From Streptomyces sp. SolWspMP-5a-2 (GTDB taxonomy: Bacteria; Actinomycetota; Actinomycetes; Streptomycetales; Streptomycetaceae): a DNA stretch of 49,606 bases. The translations under genes were made by a program, and so were the position numbers. Under the pieces are notes generated by a model. It was not told the DNA's origin. It ran no database searches and was given only the letters and a program-made list of their open reading frames with translations. Below, piece by piece: positions 34,606 to 45,834 of this stretch. The stretch is from NCBI RefSeq assembly GCF_900091845.1, contig NZ_FMCI01000139.1, forward strand, positions 1 through 49,606, written 5' to 3'. Position 1 is the stretch's first letter; each line of letters starts with the position of its first letter.

Positions 34606-35606
34606 GCCGCCTCGGCCGTCTCCTTCCGGCGCCGGGAGCCGTCCTGGTCCGGGTTCCGGCGGGAATCGATACGCGAGCGTGACGGCCAGCGCACGTCGGA
34701 GGCCCAGCCCAGCTGCTCGCACCAGCGGATCAGCCGGGCCGAGGAGTCGAGCTGGCCGCGCTCGACACCGTGCCGCGCGGAGGTCGGGTCGGCGTGGTGC
34801 AGGTTGTGCCAGGACTCACCGCAGGACAGCACCGCGAGCCACCACACGTTGCCCGAACGGTCCCGCGACTTGAACGGACGCTTGCCGACCGCGTGGCAGA
34901 TCGAGTTGATCGACCAGGTCACGTGGTGCAGCAAAGCCACCCGAACGAGTGACCCCCAGAAGAACGCGGTGAACGCACCCCACCAGGACATCGTCACCAG
35001 ACCGCCGATCAGCGGGGGCAGCGCCAGCGACAGCGCCGTCCAGTACACGAACTGCCGGGAGATCGCCCGGATCGCCGGGTCCTTGATCAGGTCGGGCGCG
35101 TACTTCTCCTGCGAGGTCTGCTCTTCGTCGAACATCCATGCGATGTGCGCCCACCACAGGCCCTTCAGCAGCGCCGGGACGCTCTCCCCGAACCGCCACG
35201 GGGAGTGCGGGTCACCGTCCGCGTCGGAGAACTTGTGGTGCTTGCGGTGGTCGGCCACCCAGCGCACCAGCGGCCCCTCGACCGCCATCGACCCCATCAC
35301 CGCGAGCGCGATCCGCAGCGGCCGCTTCGCCTTGAAGGACCCGTGCGTGAAGTACCGGTGGAAGCCGATCGTGATGCCGTGGCAGCCCAGGTAGTAGAAG
35401 AACACCAGCAGGCCCAGGTCGAGCCAGCTCACTCCGCCCCAGCCCCACGCCAGGGGCACCGCCGCGACCAGCGCGAGGAACGGAACAATGATGAAGAGCA
35501 GCAGCGAGATCTGCTCGATCGAGCGCTTCTGTTCGCCGCCGAGCGTGGCGGACCGGCCGCCGTTCTGCGGCGGGGCGTCGTCGATCACATCGGACCTTGA
35601 GGTCAT
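34602..35606 (-). CDS. Membrane acyl-CoA/lipid delta-9 fatty-acid desaturase
   Basis: Di-iron membrane desaturase of 334 residues. The histidine boxes are HRYFTH (83-88), HRKHH (120-124) and the C-terminal HNLHH in GESWHNLHHADPTSARHG. TM helices are LLLFIIVPFLALVAAVPL, LGLLVFFYYLGCHGITIGF and VYWTALSLALPPLIGGLV. It introduces a double bond into acyl chains, adjusting membrane fluidity. ATG at 35606 follows AGGGGAC. Co-transcribed with the downstream tetR. The start region (MTSRSDVIDDAPPQNGG) is a soluble tail. Confidence 0.92.
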   Translation of the reverse strand: MTSRSDVIDDAPPQNGGRSATLGGEQKRSIEQISLLLFIIVPFLALVAAVPLAWGWGGVSWLDLGLLVFFYYLGCHGITIGFHRYFTHGSFKAKRPLRIALAVMGSMAVEGPLVRWVADHRKHHKFSDADGDPHSPWRFGESVPALLKGLWWAHIAWMFDEEQTSQEKYAPDLIKDPAIRAISRQFVYWTALSLALPPLIGGLVTMSWWGAFTAFFWGSLVRVALLHHVTWSINSICHAVGKRPFKSRDRSGNVWWLAVLSCGESWHNLHHADPTSARHGVERGQLDSSARLIRWCEQLGWASDVRWPSRSRIDSRRNPDQDGSRRRKETAEAA

Positions 35607-35918
35607 GGGCGTCCCCTGTGGGGTCGAGGATGGAGGCAGATGCCGGTGCGGTCGCGGCCACCGTGCCCGGGTTCCGTTACAGCGGTCCCTACGGTTCCGT
35701 AACCTACGGCGACGTAAGTATGGCAGTGCGCCGCCCCGCGGCAAGAGCCCGAGATCCTGCGCGTCAGCCCGGACACCTATCCTTGGAGACGGTCGGACAG
35801 CGCGGTCCGCTCTGTTTCATTCCCGCACGCCCGGAGAGACGAGCGGCGCCAGCCGCCCGGCCCCTGGCCGCCGGGTTCCCCACTCGGACGAGCTTCAACA
35901 CTGCAAGGAGCCGCACCT
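35607..35918. other. Divergent intergenic region between desaturase and ppc
   Basis: About 310 bases without a credible gene. Apart from the tandem operator units at 35689-35718, the stretch on the ppc side (35730-35918) shows no clear promoter or ribosome binding site other than AAGGAG (35904-35909), nine bases before the ppc GTG. Confidence 0.5.
35689..35718. promoter_or_regulatory. Tandem TetR-type operators upstream of the desaturase
   Basis: Two adjacent 15-base units (35689-35703 and 35704-35718) share CTACGG-N3-CGTAA. Each is an inverted repeat: TACGGTTCCGTA is a perfect palindrome, the second is TACG-N4-CGTA. A further CCGTTAC lies at about 35674-35680. Position and spacing fit a TetR binding region. 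Confidence 0.55.
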
Positions 35919-38650
<2,732 letters not shown>

Positions 38651-38675
38651 CCGGCGGACCCACCACGGCACGACG

Positions 38676-38705
38676 AAGGGGTGCCCCCGCCCGGGGGCAC
38701 CCCTT
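38676..38705. terminator. Terminator after ppc
   Basis: A perfect 13-bp stem (38676-38688 with 38693-38705, loop GCCC), followed by TCCG. It lies 25 bases after the ppc stop and 36 bases before the convergent membrane-protein stop. Confidence 0.85.
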
Positions 38706-38740
38706 TCCGTCCGTCGCCGCGGGCGCCCGCCCGCTCCGCC

Positions 38741-39256
38741 CTACACGGTCACGAAGGTCGCCGTCAGCAGCGCGATCCCCGCCCCCGCCAGCAGCCAGCC
38801 CGGCCGGGTGAGCCGCAGCCCGCCCGCCACCACGACCGACGCCAGCAGCAGCGCCCCCGCCAGCGGCACCCAGGCGTAGAGGACACCGGCCGGGCCGGAA
38901 CGGACCACCTCGTCCCCGCCCGGCTTCACGACCACGTCGTAGGAACGGCCCGCGCGCACCGCGACCGACTTCCCGATCACCACCCTGGCCCGCGGCTGCG
39001 ACCCCGGGGTGACCGGCGCGAAAGGGCCCGAGCAGGTGCTCTCCCCGCACGCCGTCACCTTCATCGCGCCCCGCTCACGCCCCTTGGTGAGCATCACGTG
39101 CTGCGCCGTGCCCCAGGACGCCCACACCCCCGCGACCAGGATCAGCAGCGTGAGCGTGCCCATCGACGCGAGCCGCCCGAACCGCAGGACGGAACCCGGG
39201 GCCCGGCGGGGCGGGGCGGAGGTGGCTGGCATGGCCGGGATCATTGGCCATGGCAC
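38741..39256 (-). CDS. Hypothetical three-TM membrane protein
   Basis: No family recognised. The 171-residue product has one TM near the N-terminus (LASMGTLTLLILVAGVWASWG) and an extracytoplasmic domain of about 75 residues with two cysteines (VTACGESTCSGPF) and short beta-strands (RVVIGKSVAVRAGRSYDVVVKPGG). Two C-terminal TM helices follow (LYAWVPLAGALLLASVVVAGGL and WLLAGAGIALLTATFV). The start is uncertain: three in-frame ATGs lie within 25 bases (39256, 39244, 39232), none with a good Shine-Dalgarno. The next gene upstream on this strand is pth, 29 bases away, so it may be co-transcribed. Confidence 0.7.
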   Translation of the reverse strand: MPWPMIPAMPATSAPPRRAPGSVLRFGRLASMGTLTLLILVAGVWASWGTAQHVMLTKGRERGAMKVTACGESTCSGPFAPVTPGSQPRARVVIGKSVAVRAGRSYDVVVKPGGDEVVRSGPAGVLYAWVPLAGALLLASVVVAGGLRLTRPGWLLAGAGIALLTATFVTV

Positions 39257-39285
39257 TGCGCGCGGTCAACTCGGGGTGGGACAAG

Positions 39286-39882
39286 TCAGGAGTTGTACGT
39301 GCTTTGCGCCCGCTCCAGCCCCTCGGTCACCAGCGACTCGACGGCGTCCGCCGCACGGTCCACGAAGTAGTCCAGCTCCTTGCGCTCCGTCCCCGAGAAG
39401 TCCTTCAGCACGAAGTCCGCCACCTGCATCCGCCCCGGCGGCCTGCCGATCCCGAACCGCACCCGGTGGTACTCGGCGCTCATCGCCTTCGTCATCGACT
39501 TCAGACCGTTGTGCCCGTTGTCGCCGCCGCCCAGCTTCACCCGCAGCGTCCCGTAGTCGATGTCCAGCTCGTCGTGGACCGCGACGACGTTCGCCACCGG
39601 CACCTTGTAGAAGTCGCGCAGCGCGTTCACCGGGCCGCCCGAGAGGTTCATGTACGCCATCGGCTTGGCCAGGACCACCCGGCGGCCCAGCGGACCCGGC
39701 GGCCCGAACCGCCCCTCGACGACCTGCGCCTGCGCCTTCCCGGCCCGCTTGAACCTCCCCCCGATCCGCTCGGCCAGCAGATCGGCCACCATGAAGCCGA
39801 CGTTGTGCCGGTTCATCGCGTACTCGGGTCCGGGATTGCCGAGGCCCACGACGAGCCAGGGGCCATTGGCGGGGGTGGTCAC
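39286..39882 (-). CDS. pth: Peptidyl-tRNA hydrolase Pth
   Basis: Releases peptidyl-tRNAs by cutting the ester bond. Motifs are [24 protein letters not shown] with the catalytic His, [45 protein letters not shown] and [20 protein letters not shown]. Length is 198 residues from GTG at 39882. That codon has AAGGAG eight bases upstream, whereas the ATG at 39888 is only two bases from it. It follows rplY on the same strand in the conserved glmU-prs-rplY-pth order. Confidence 0.95.
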   Translation of the reverse strand: MTTPANGPWLVVGLGNPGPEYAMNRHNVGFMVADLLAERIGGRFKRAGKAQAQVVEGRFGPPGPLGRRVVLAKPMAYMNLSGGPVNALRDFYKVPVANVVAVHDELDIDYGTLRVKLGGGDNGHNGLKSMTKAMSAEYHRVRFGIGRPPGRMQVADFVLKDFSGTERKELDYFVDRAADAVESLVTEGLERAQSTYNS

Positions 39883-39905
39883 GTCCATGTCTCCTTGATA
39901 CGCGC

Positions 39906-39937
39906 CAGCCGCTGCCCCCGGGAGGGAACAGCGGCTG
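39906..39937 (-). terminator. Hairpin between rplY and pth
   Basis: CAGCCGCTG (39906-39914) pairs with CAGCGGCTG (39929-39937), 9 bp with a 14-base loop. It could be a partial terminator or processing site within the operon. Confidence 0.4.
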
Positions 39938-39963
39938 ACGAACCGTCGAAAGGGGAGGCGGGA

Positions 39964-40563
39964 TCAGGCCTCGGCGGCCTCTTCGCCCGCGGTCTCCTCG
40001 TCCTCGGCGGACTCCTCCTCGGCCTGCGCGGCCAGGACCTGGAGCACGACCGCGTCGTCCTCGACGGTCAGGGAGACGCCCTTCGGCAGGGTGATGTCCT
40101 TCGCGAGGATCGACGCACCGGCCTCGAGACCCTCGACGGAGACCGTGACGGACTCGGGGATGTGGGTGGCCTCGGCCTCGACCGGCAGCGCGTTCAGGAC
40201 GTGCTCCAGCAGGTTGCCACCGGGGGCCAGCTCACCCTCGGCGTGGACCGGGATCTCGACCGTGACCTTCTCGCCACGCTTGACGAGCAGCAGGTCGACG
40301 TGCTCCAGGAAGCCCTTGATCGGGTCGCGGACCACGGACTTCGGGATCGCCAGCTCGCTGCCCTTGCCCTCGATGTCCAGGGAGATCAGGACGTTCGGCG
40401 TACGCAGCGCCAGCAGCAGATCGTGACCCGGGAGGGTGAGGTGCTGGGGGTCGGTGCCGTGCCCGTACAGAACGACGGGGACCTTGTTGTCACGGCGGAT
40501 GCGGCGGGCGGCGCCCTTGCCGAACTCGGTGCGGCTCTCGGCGGCGAGCTTGACCTCGGACAT
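39964..40563 (-). CDS. rplY: 50S ribosomal protein L25 (Ctc form)
   Basis: 5S rRNA-binding ribosomal protein with a C-terminal Ctc extension. The N-terminal L25 domain runs MSEVKLAAESRTEFGKGAARRIRRDNKVPVVLYGHGTDPQHLTL. The beta-rich TL5/Ctc domain follows (VEIPVHAEGELAPGGNLLEHVLNALPVEAEATHIPESV), then an acidic tail (EEESAEDEETAGEEAAEA). Length is 199 residues. The ATG at 40563 has GAGGAG nine bases upstream; the GTG at 40572 is too close to that site. Some Ctc proteins are stress-induced. Confidence 0.94.
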   Translation of the reverse strand: MSEVKLAAESRTEFGKGAARRIRRDNKVPVVLYGHGTDPQHLTLPGHDLLLALRTPNVLISLDIEGKGSELAIPKSVVRDPIKGFLEHVDLLLVKRGEKVTVEIPVHAEGELAPGGNLLEHVLNALPVEAEATHIPESVTVSVEGLEAGASILAKDITLPKGVSLTVEDDAVVLQVLAAQAEEESAEDEETAGEEAAEA

Positions 40564-40672
40564 GATGATCACTCCTCGTAGAGGTGAAGGCGGATGCGGT
40601 CACCCGGCCACGAACGGCCTGCTACGAAGAGCGCGTCGATAACGGATCGCCGAACCCCGTGGAACGGGAAAC

Positions 40673-40720
40673 GGCCTCCCTCGCCGAGCAACTCGCGCAG
40701 TCTACTCGGCGGGGGAGGCC
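40673..40720 (-). terminator. Terminator after prs
   Basis: Arms 40673-40688 and 40705-40720 form a 16-bp stem with one G-T pair and a 16-base loop. On the minus strand a short T-containing tail (GTTTCCC) follows. It separates prs from rplY. Confidence 0.65.
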
Positions 40721-40760
40721 GCAGGAAAATCGATCACTCAGAACCCGGTGACCAGCAGGT

Positions 40761-41735
40761 TCACTGCTCGTCGAAGAGGCTCGTCACCGAACCGTCCTCG
40801 AACACCTCGCGGACCGCGCTGGCGATGGTCGGCGCGATGGACAGCACCGTGATCTTGTCCAGGTCCAGCTCGCCCGGGGTGGGCAGGCTGTTGGTGAACA
40901 CGAACTCGCTCACCTTGGAGTTCTTCAGCCGGTCGGCCGCGGGACCGGAGAGCACACCGTGCGTCGCCGTCACGATGACGTCCTCCGCACCGTGTGCGAA
41001 CAGGGCGTCCGCCGCCGCGCAGATCGTGCCACCGGTGTCGATCATGTCGTCGACCAGGACGCAGACCCGGCCCTTCACCTCGCCGACCACCTCGTGCACG
41101 GTGACCTGGTTGGCGACGTCCTTGTCACGGCGCTTGTGCACGATCGCCAGCGGCGCCCCGAGCCGGTCGCACCAGCGGTCCGCGACCCGCACCCGCCCGG
41201 CGTCCGGCGAGACCACCGTCAGCTTCGCGCGGTCCACCTTGGCGCCCACGTAGTCCGCGAGCAGCGGAAGCGCGAAGAGGTGGTCGACCGGGCCGTCGAA
41301 GAAGCCCTGGATCTGGTCGGTGTGCAGATCCACGGTCAGGATCCGGTCCGCGCCCGCCGTCTTCATCAGGTCCGCGATCAGCCGGGCCGAGATGGGCTCA
41401 CGGCCGCGGTGCTTCTTGTCCTGCCGGGCGTAGCCGTAGAACGGCACGATGACCGTGATGGAGCGGGCCGACGCGCGCTTCAGCGCGTCGATCATGATCA
41501 ACTGCTCCATGATCCACTTGTTGATCGGAGCCGTGTGGCTCTGGATCAGGAAACAGTCGGCGCCGCGCGCCGACTCCTGGTAGCGGACGTAGATCTCGCC
41601 GTTGGCGAAGTCGAAGGCCTTCGTGGGAACGACGTCCACTCCCAGCTGGTGGGCGACCTCCTCGGCAAGCTCGGGGTGGGCGCGGCCGGAGAAGAACATC
41701 ATCTTCTTCTCGCCGGTCGTCTTGATCCCGGTCAC
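40761..41735 (-). CDS. prs: Ribose-phosphate pyrophosphokinase (PRPP synthase)
   Basis: Makes PRPP from ribose-5-phosphate and ATP for nucleotide, His and Trp synthesis. The family landmarks are FSGRAHPELAEEVAHQLG, FANGEIYVRYQESARGADCFLIQS, VPFYGYARQDKKHRGREPISARL, TVDLHTDQIQGFFD and the PRPP loop VLVDDMIDTGGTI. Length is 324 residues with GTG at 41735 and GAGGAG upstream. It follows glmU by 76 bases. Confidence 0.96.
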   Translation of the reverse strand: MTGIKTTGEKKMMFFSGRAHPELAEEVAHQLGVDVVPTKAFDFANGEIYVRYQESARGADCFLIQSHTAPINKWIMEQLIMIDALKRASARSITVIVPFYGYARQDKKHRGREPISARLIADLMKTAGADRILTVDLHTDQIQGFFDGPVDHLFALPLLADYVGAKVDRAKLTVVSPDAGRVRVADRWCDRLGAPLAIVHKRRDKDVANQVTVHEVVGEVKGRVCVLVDDMIDTGGTICAAADALFAHGAEDVIVTATHGVLSGPAADRLKNSKVSEFVFTNSLPTPGELDLDKITVLSIAPTIASAVREVFEDGSVTSLFDEQ

Positions 41736-41811
41736 AGCACAGTCTCCTCAGAGGTCTCAGCTGGTGGCGTGCTCTATCACGGTACGCGGTGTTCAGGGCA
41801 CCGCTTTCAGG

Positions 41812-43260
41812 TCAGTCCTCGCCCGTACCCGCACGCGAGGCCGACTCGGCGGCCTGCGCGGCGGCGCTCCCCGGACGCTTGCGAGCCACCCAACCCTCGA
41901 TATTCCGTTGCTGGCCACGGGCCACGGCCAGCGAGCCGGGGGGCACATCCTTCGTGATCACGGAGCCGGCGGCGGTGTACGAGCCGTCCCCGATGGTGAC
42001 AGGAGCCACAAACATATTGTCCGACCCGGTACGGCAGTGGGAGCCGACCGTGGTGTGGTGTTTGTCCTGCCCGTCGTAGTTGACGAACACACTCGCGGCA
42101 CCGATGTTCGTGAACTCACCGATCGTCGCGTCCCCCACGTACGACAGATGCGGGACCTTCGTCCCCTCACCCACGGAGGCGTTCTTCGTCTCCACGTACG
42201 TACCGACCTTCGACCGCGGCCCCAGCCGGGTGCCCGGCCGCAGATAGGCGTACGGACCCACCGTCGCCCCCGGCCCCACCTGCGCGCCGTCGGCCACCGT
42301 GTTGTCCACCCGCGCGCCCGCGCCCACCCGGGTGTCCCGCAACCGGCTGTTGGGCCCGACCTCCGCGCCCTCCGCCAGATGCGTCGCGCCCTGCAACTGC
42401 ACCCCCGGGTGCACCAGCACGTCCCGCTCGAACGTCACCGTCACGTCGACCCAGGTCGTCGCCGGATCGACCACCGTCACCCCGGCCAGCATCGCGTCCC
42501 GCAGCAACCGGTCGTTCAGGACCCGGCGCGCCTGCGCCAGCTGCACCCGGTTGTTGATGCCCGCGATCTCCTGGTGGTCACCCGCCACCGACGCACCGAC
42601 CCGGTGCCCGGCCTCGCGCAGGATGCCCAGGACGTCCGTCAGGTACTCCTCGCCCTGGCTGTTGTCCGTCCGCACCTTCTTCAGCGCGTCCGCCAGCAAC
42701 TGCCCGTCGAACGCGAAGACACCGGAGTTGATCTCCCGGATCGCCCGCTGCGCCTCGGTGGCGTCCTTGTGCTCGACGATGCCGGTGACGGCGCCGGTCG
42801 TCCCGTCCCGCACGATCCGGCCGTACCCGGTCGCGTCCGGGACCTCGGCGGTCAGCACGGTGACGGCGTTGCCGTCCCCGGTGTGGGTCTCGGCGAGGGC
42901 GCGCAGGGTCGCGCCGGTCAGCAGCGGGGTGTCGCCGCAGACCACGACGACGGTGCCGTCGACACCGCCGCCCAGCTCCTCCAGGCCCATCCGCACCGCG
43001 TGCCCGGTGCCGTTCTGCTCGGCCTGCACCGCGGTGCGCGCGTCCGGGTCGACCCCGGCGAGATGGGCGGAGACCTGCTCCCGCGCGTGCCCGACGACGA
43101 CCACGAGGTGCTGCGGCTCCAACTCGCGGGCCGCGGCGAGCACATGGCCCACCAGGGAACGCCCGCAGAGCTCATGGAGGACCTTGGGAGTGGCCGACTT
43201 CATACGGGTGCCCTCACCCGCTGCGAGAACGACGACGGCTGCCGGGCGATGGACGCTCAC
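41812..43260 (-). CDS. glmU: Bifunctional GlmU (UDP-GlcNAc pyrophosphorylase / GlcN-1-P acetyltransferase)
   Basis: Carries out the last two steps to UDP-N-acetylglucosamine, the precursor for peptidoglycan. The N-terminal uridylyltransferase has LAAGEGTRMKS. The C-terminal acetyltransferase is a left-handed beta-helix of hexapeptide repeats (VGPGATVGPYAYLRPGTRLGPRSKVGTYVETKNASVGEGTKVPHLSYVGDATIG) ending in SVITKDVPPGSLAVARGQQRNIEGW. Length is 482 residues from GTG at 43260, with AAGGGC upstream. It leads the glmU-prs-rplY-pth series. Confidence 0.96.
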   Translation of the reverse strand: MSVHRPAAVVVLAAGEGTRMKSATPKVLHELCGRSLVGHVLAAARELEPQHLVVVVGHAREQVSAHLAGVDPDARTAVQAEQNGTGHAVRMGLEELGGGVDGTVVVVCGDTPLLTGATLRALAETHTGDGNAVTVLTAEVPDATGYGRIVRDGTTGAVTGIVEHKDATEAQRAIREINSGVFAFDGQLLADALKKVRTDNSQGEEYLTDVLGILREAGHRVGASVAGDHQEIAGINNRVQLAQARRVLNDRLLRDAMLAGVTVVDPATTWVDVTVTFERDVLVHPGVQLQGATHLAEGAEVGPNSRLRDTRVGAGARVDNTVADGAQVGPGATVGPYAYLRPGTRLGPRSKVGTYVETKNASVGEGTKVPHLSYVGDATIGEFTNIGAASVFVNYDGQDKHHTTVGSHCRTGSDNMFVAPVTIGDGSYTAAGSVITKDVPPGSLAVARGQQRNIEGWVARKRPGSAAAQAAESASRAGTGED

Positions 43261-43333
43261 GGGGTTGCCCTTCGGCTGTGGACGATGGGGACATCCGCAG
43301 GATACCGGCGCGTTTCCCGGGGGACATGAGAGC

Positions 43334-43360
43334 GGGTCCTGACAGTGGCTGTCAGGACCC
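43334..43360 (-). terminator. Terminator between tRNA-Gln and glmU
   Basis: A perfect 11-bp stem (43334-43344 with 43350-43360, loop of five) lies 17 bases downstream of the tRNA 3' end. It should end the tRNA transcript before glmU. Confidence 0.7.
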
Positions 43361-43377
43361 GGAGGGGGTGGATCGGG

Positions 43378-43448
43378 CTCCCGGAGAAGGACTCGAACCC
43401 TCATTCAACGGACCAAAACCGTTTGTCCTACCTTTAGACGATCCGGGA
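43378..43448 (-). tRNA. tRNA-Gln (anticodon UUG)
   Basis: On the minus strand the sequence folds as a cloverleaf. Acceptor TCCCGGA (43442-43448) pairs with TCCGGGA (43379-43385). The anticodon stem AACGG/CCGTT encloses loop TTTTGGT with anticodon TTG. The T-arm is GAGGG-TTCGAGT-CCTTC. Discriminator is G; CCA is not encoded. The anticodon reads CAA, and CAG by wobble. The gene lies 11 bases after the stop of the HTH/LAGLIDADG-like gene on the same strand. Confidence 0.95.
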
Positions 43449-43459
43449 AGGATCACGCG

Positions 43460-44332
43460 CTATGTCCGATTCTGTTGATCGGCCCGGCGTGCGGACACCA
43501 CTATGCCGCACCACCAGCCTTCGATGCGACGGTACAGGTCGGCGCCTTTCAGGACCCTGACGACCAGACAGCCGCGATAGGACTCGCCGATGTTCTTGCG
43601 GACGGTCTTCGGGTTGTGCTTCTTGAGGGTCGTCTTGTTGAAAGCGGACCGGTCCGCCCCGACCAGGCCGGCCCAGTAGCGCTCGGCGGCCTCCACCTCC
43701 GCGCTCTCGTGGATCATGACGCTGTACCGGATCCGCTCGGGTCCGACGCCCAGCAGGCCAAGCCAGGCGAGGTAGACCTCGATGACGCCGGGGTCGCTGT
43801 TGACGAAGATGACGCTCTCCCGGCGCGCGTACGGCTTGTCCTTGGAGCCCTCGGCCCAGTAGAGGCTGACGCCCGCGAGGAACAGCTCGCGGTCCGAGAG
43901 CGGACCGACCTCGGCCGAGGCCGCCGTCTTGGCCCGTCTCCGCTCCTCGTCCCGCACCGCCAGTTCGTTCTCCCAGCGCTTGCGGGCCGCCAGTCTCGCC
44001 TGCTCCTGCGCGGCGGGGCGCTCCGGCCGCGGCAGGTCGCGCACCCAGAGCGAGACCGAACTCCTGGAGCACCCCAGCTCCAGCACGATCCGGTCGTACG
44101 TCCACCCCTGGAGCCGCAGCTCGCGGGCCCGTGCCCGCAGGGCGTCCTTGCTCCTCGGGCGTTCCGCGGGCTCCGGCAGGGGTTCCCCCTCGACGAGCCG
44201 GTGCAGGAGGTCGTTGTTGAAGATCTTCAGTTCGTCGCGGATCTGCCGCAGGCTGCGCCCCGCGCTCCGCAGCTCCACCGCGCGTTTCCGGAGGGCTTCG
44301 TACGAGGTGTGGGTGTCGGGTGAAAGTGCCAT
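43460..44332 (-). CDS. Double-HTH protein with LAGLIDADG-like segment, next to tRNA-Gln
   Basis: No named family recognised. The 290-residue protein has two helix-turn-helix-like segments: about 11-48 (YEALRKRAVELRSAGRSLRQIRDELKI) and 66-98 (LRARARELRLQGWTYDRIVLELGCSRSSVSLWVRDL). A basic helical linker follows (about 108-137). The C-terminal half contains ELFLAGVSLYWAEGSKDK (150-166), VIFVNSDPGVIEVYLAWLGLLGVGPERIRYSVMIHES and LKKHNPKTVRKNIGESYRGCL. The LxGxxLYWAEGSK pattern followed by an I/V-F-x-N-S-D strand resembles one repeat of LAGLIDADG endonucleases. Function is unknown. Start ATG 44332 or 44338; no Shine-Dalgarno. It ends beside tRNA-Gln. Confidence 0.8.
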   Translation of the reverse strand: MALSPDTHTSYEALRKRAVELRSAGRSLRQIRDELKIFNNDLLHRLVEGEPLPEPAERPRSKDALRARARELRLQGWTYDRIVLELGCSRSSVSLWVRDLPRPERPAAQEQARLAARKRWENELAVRDEERRRAKTAASAEVGPLSDRELFLAGVSLYWAEGSKDKPYARRESVIFVNSDPGVIEVYLAWLGLLGVGPERIRYSVMIHESAEVEAAERYWAGLVGADRSAFNKTTLKKHNPKTVRKNIGESYRGCLVVRVLKGADLYRRIEGWWCGIVVSARRADQQNRT

Positions 44333-44487
44333 GGGCATAGCGTTCGTGCGGAACGGGGGCGTCCGGGGGTGAACAGGGAGTTGTTCAGCAGTTCGAGGGA
44401 TGTCGGGACGTTCCGCGGCTGTTCGACCGCCGTTCCGGGACCCCCGCGGTCCTGGAAACTCGGCGGAGAAGCGGGTGGCGGCGCCCG

Positions 44488-44493
44488 TAGGGT
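44488..44493 (+). promoter_or_regulatory. -10 hexamer TAGGGT for leaderless histidine kinase gene
   Basis: TAGGGT ends seven bases before the ATG at 44501. GGAGG lies in between but only two bases from the ATG, too close to act as a normal ribosome binding site. Confidence 0.4.
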
Positions 44494-44500
44494 GGAGGCT

Positions 44501-45808
44501 ATGACCACGACGGGGGAAGACCACGCCTCGGCCCGGGGAGGGCCCTGGTGGTGGGAGCGGCGGCGCGGCGCCGTGCTCGACGTCGCGCTGGCGTCGGTGT
44601 CCGCGGTGGAGTGCGTCGCCGAGGGGATCCGGTTCGCGACCGACGCTGGGATCCCGGCCGGTGCCGGTGTCGCCTTCGGCGCGCTGGCCGGTTCCGCGCT
44701 GCTGGTGCGCAGGAAATGGCCGATGGCGGTCGTCCTGGTGGCGATCGCGATCACTCCGGCCCAGATGGGCTATCTGATGGGCATCGTCGGCCTCTACACG
44801 CTGGCCGCCTCGGAGCTGCCGCGCCGGATCATCGCCTCGCTCGCGGGGATGTCCCTGGTCGGCATGCTCATCGTCATGTTCGTGCGGGTCCGGCAGGACA
44901 TCGCGCGCGGCACCCTCGACCTCGGCGACTGGTTCGTGCCGTTCGCCGCGATCACCACGGCCGTCGGCGTCACGGCGCCGCCGCTGCTGCTGGGCCTGTA
45001 CGTGGGGGCCAGGCGCCGGCTGATGGAGAGCCTGCGGGAGCGGGCGGACAGTCTCGAACGCGAGTTGCAGCTGCTCGCGGAGCGGGCCGAGGAGCGCGCC
45101 GAGTGGGCCCGCAACGAGGAGCGGACCAGGATCGCGCGCGAGATGCACGACGTCGTCGCGCACCGGGTGAGTCTGATGGTGGTGCATGCGGCGGCGCTCC
45201 AGGCCGTGGCCCGCAAGGACCCGGAGAAGGCCGTCAGGAACGCGGCGCTGGTCGGGGACATGGGGCGGCAGGCGCTGACCGAGCTGCGCGAGATGCTGGG
45301 CGTGCTGCGCAGCGGTGACGACGCGCGGCGGCCCGAGCGCGCGGTGCCGCTGGCTGCGGTGGGGCTCGCGGCGGCGGTCGCGGCGTCCCGGGCGGTGGAG
45401 GAGGGGGACGGGCCCTGCCTGTCCGAACTGGACGAGCTGATCGGCCAGTCGGCGGCGGCCGGGATGGTCGTGGACCTGTCGGTCGAGGGGGACGACCGGG
45501 CCTATCCGGCGGAGGTCGAGCAGACCGCGTACCGGGTGGTGCAGGAGGCTTTGACCAACGTCCACAAGCACGCGGCGGGAGCCAAGACGCACATCAGGCT
45601 CGCGCATCGCGGGGTGGAGATCGCGATGCAGGTGGAGAACGAGCCACCGCCGGAGGCCGGTTCGGCGTCCTCGGCCCGGCTGCCGTCCGGCGGCAACGGT
45701 CTGCTCGGCATGAGGGAGCGGGTCGTCGCCCTGGGCGGCGTCTTCGTGTCCGGGCCGACGGACGCGGGGGGTTTCCGGGTCTCCGCGGTGATCCCGGCGG
45801 CCGCCTGA
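44501..45808 (+). CDS. Orphan sensor histidine kinase (HisKA_3 type)
   Basis: Membrane kinase of 435 residues. The N-terminal sensor has about five or six TM helices and little extracytoplasmic sequence (VAFGALAGSALLVRRKWPMAVVLVAIAITPAQMGYLMGIVGLYTLAASEL). A coiled region precedes HisKA_3 with the phospho-acceptor His216 in AREMHDVVAHRVSLMVVHAAAL. The HATPase has VVQEALTNVHKHA (N box) and GGNGLLGMRERV (G box). This type normally pairs with a NarL-type regulator, but no regulator gene is adjacent. It may act on a distant one, such as those at 22447 or 31329; that is a guess. Confidence 0.9.
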   Translation: MTTTGEDHASARGGPWWWERRRGAVLDVALASVSAVECVAEGIRFATDAGIPAGAGVAFGALAGSALLVRRKWPMAVVLVAIAITPAQMGYLMGIVGLYTLAASELPRRIIASLAGMSLVGMLIVMFVRVRQDIARGTLDLGDWFVPFAAITTAVGVTAPPLLLGLYVGARRRLMESLRERADSLERELQLLAERAEERAEWARNEERTRIAREMHDVVAHRVSLMVVHAAALQAVARKDPEKAVRNAALVGDMGRQALTELREMLGVLRSGDDARRPERAVPLAAVGLAAAVAASRAVEEGDGPCLSELDELIGQSAAAGMVVDLSVEGDDRAYPAEVEQTAYRVVQEALTNVHKHAAGAKTHIRLAHRGVEIAMQVENEPPPEAGSASSARLPSGGNGLLGMRERVVALGGVFVSGPTDAGGFRVSAVIPAAA

Positions 45809-45834
45809 CCCGGCGGCGGGTGCTCGGGCGGGGG

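Noticed and set aside
41602..43329. Long plus-strand frame opposite glmU
   Set aside because: Shadow of glmU; Arg/His/Val/Pro-rich translation without any recognisable domain.
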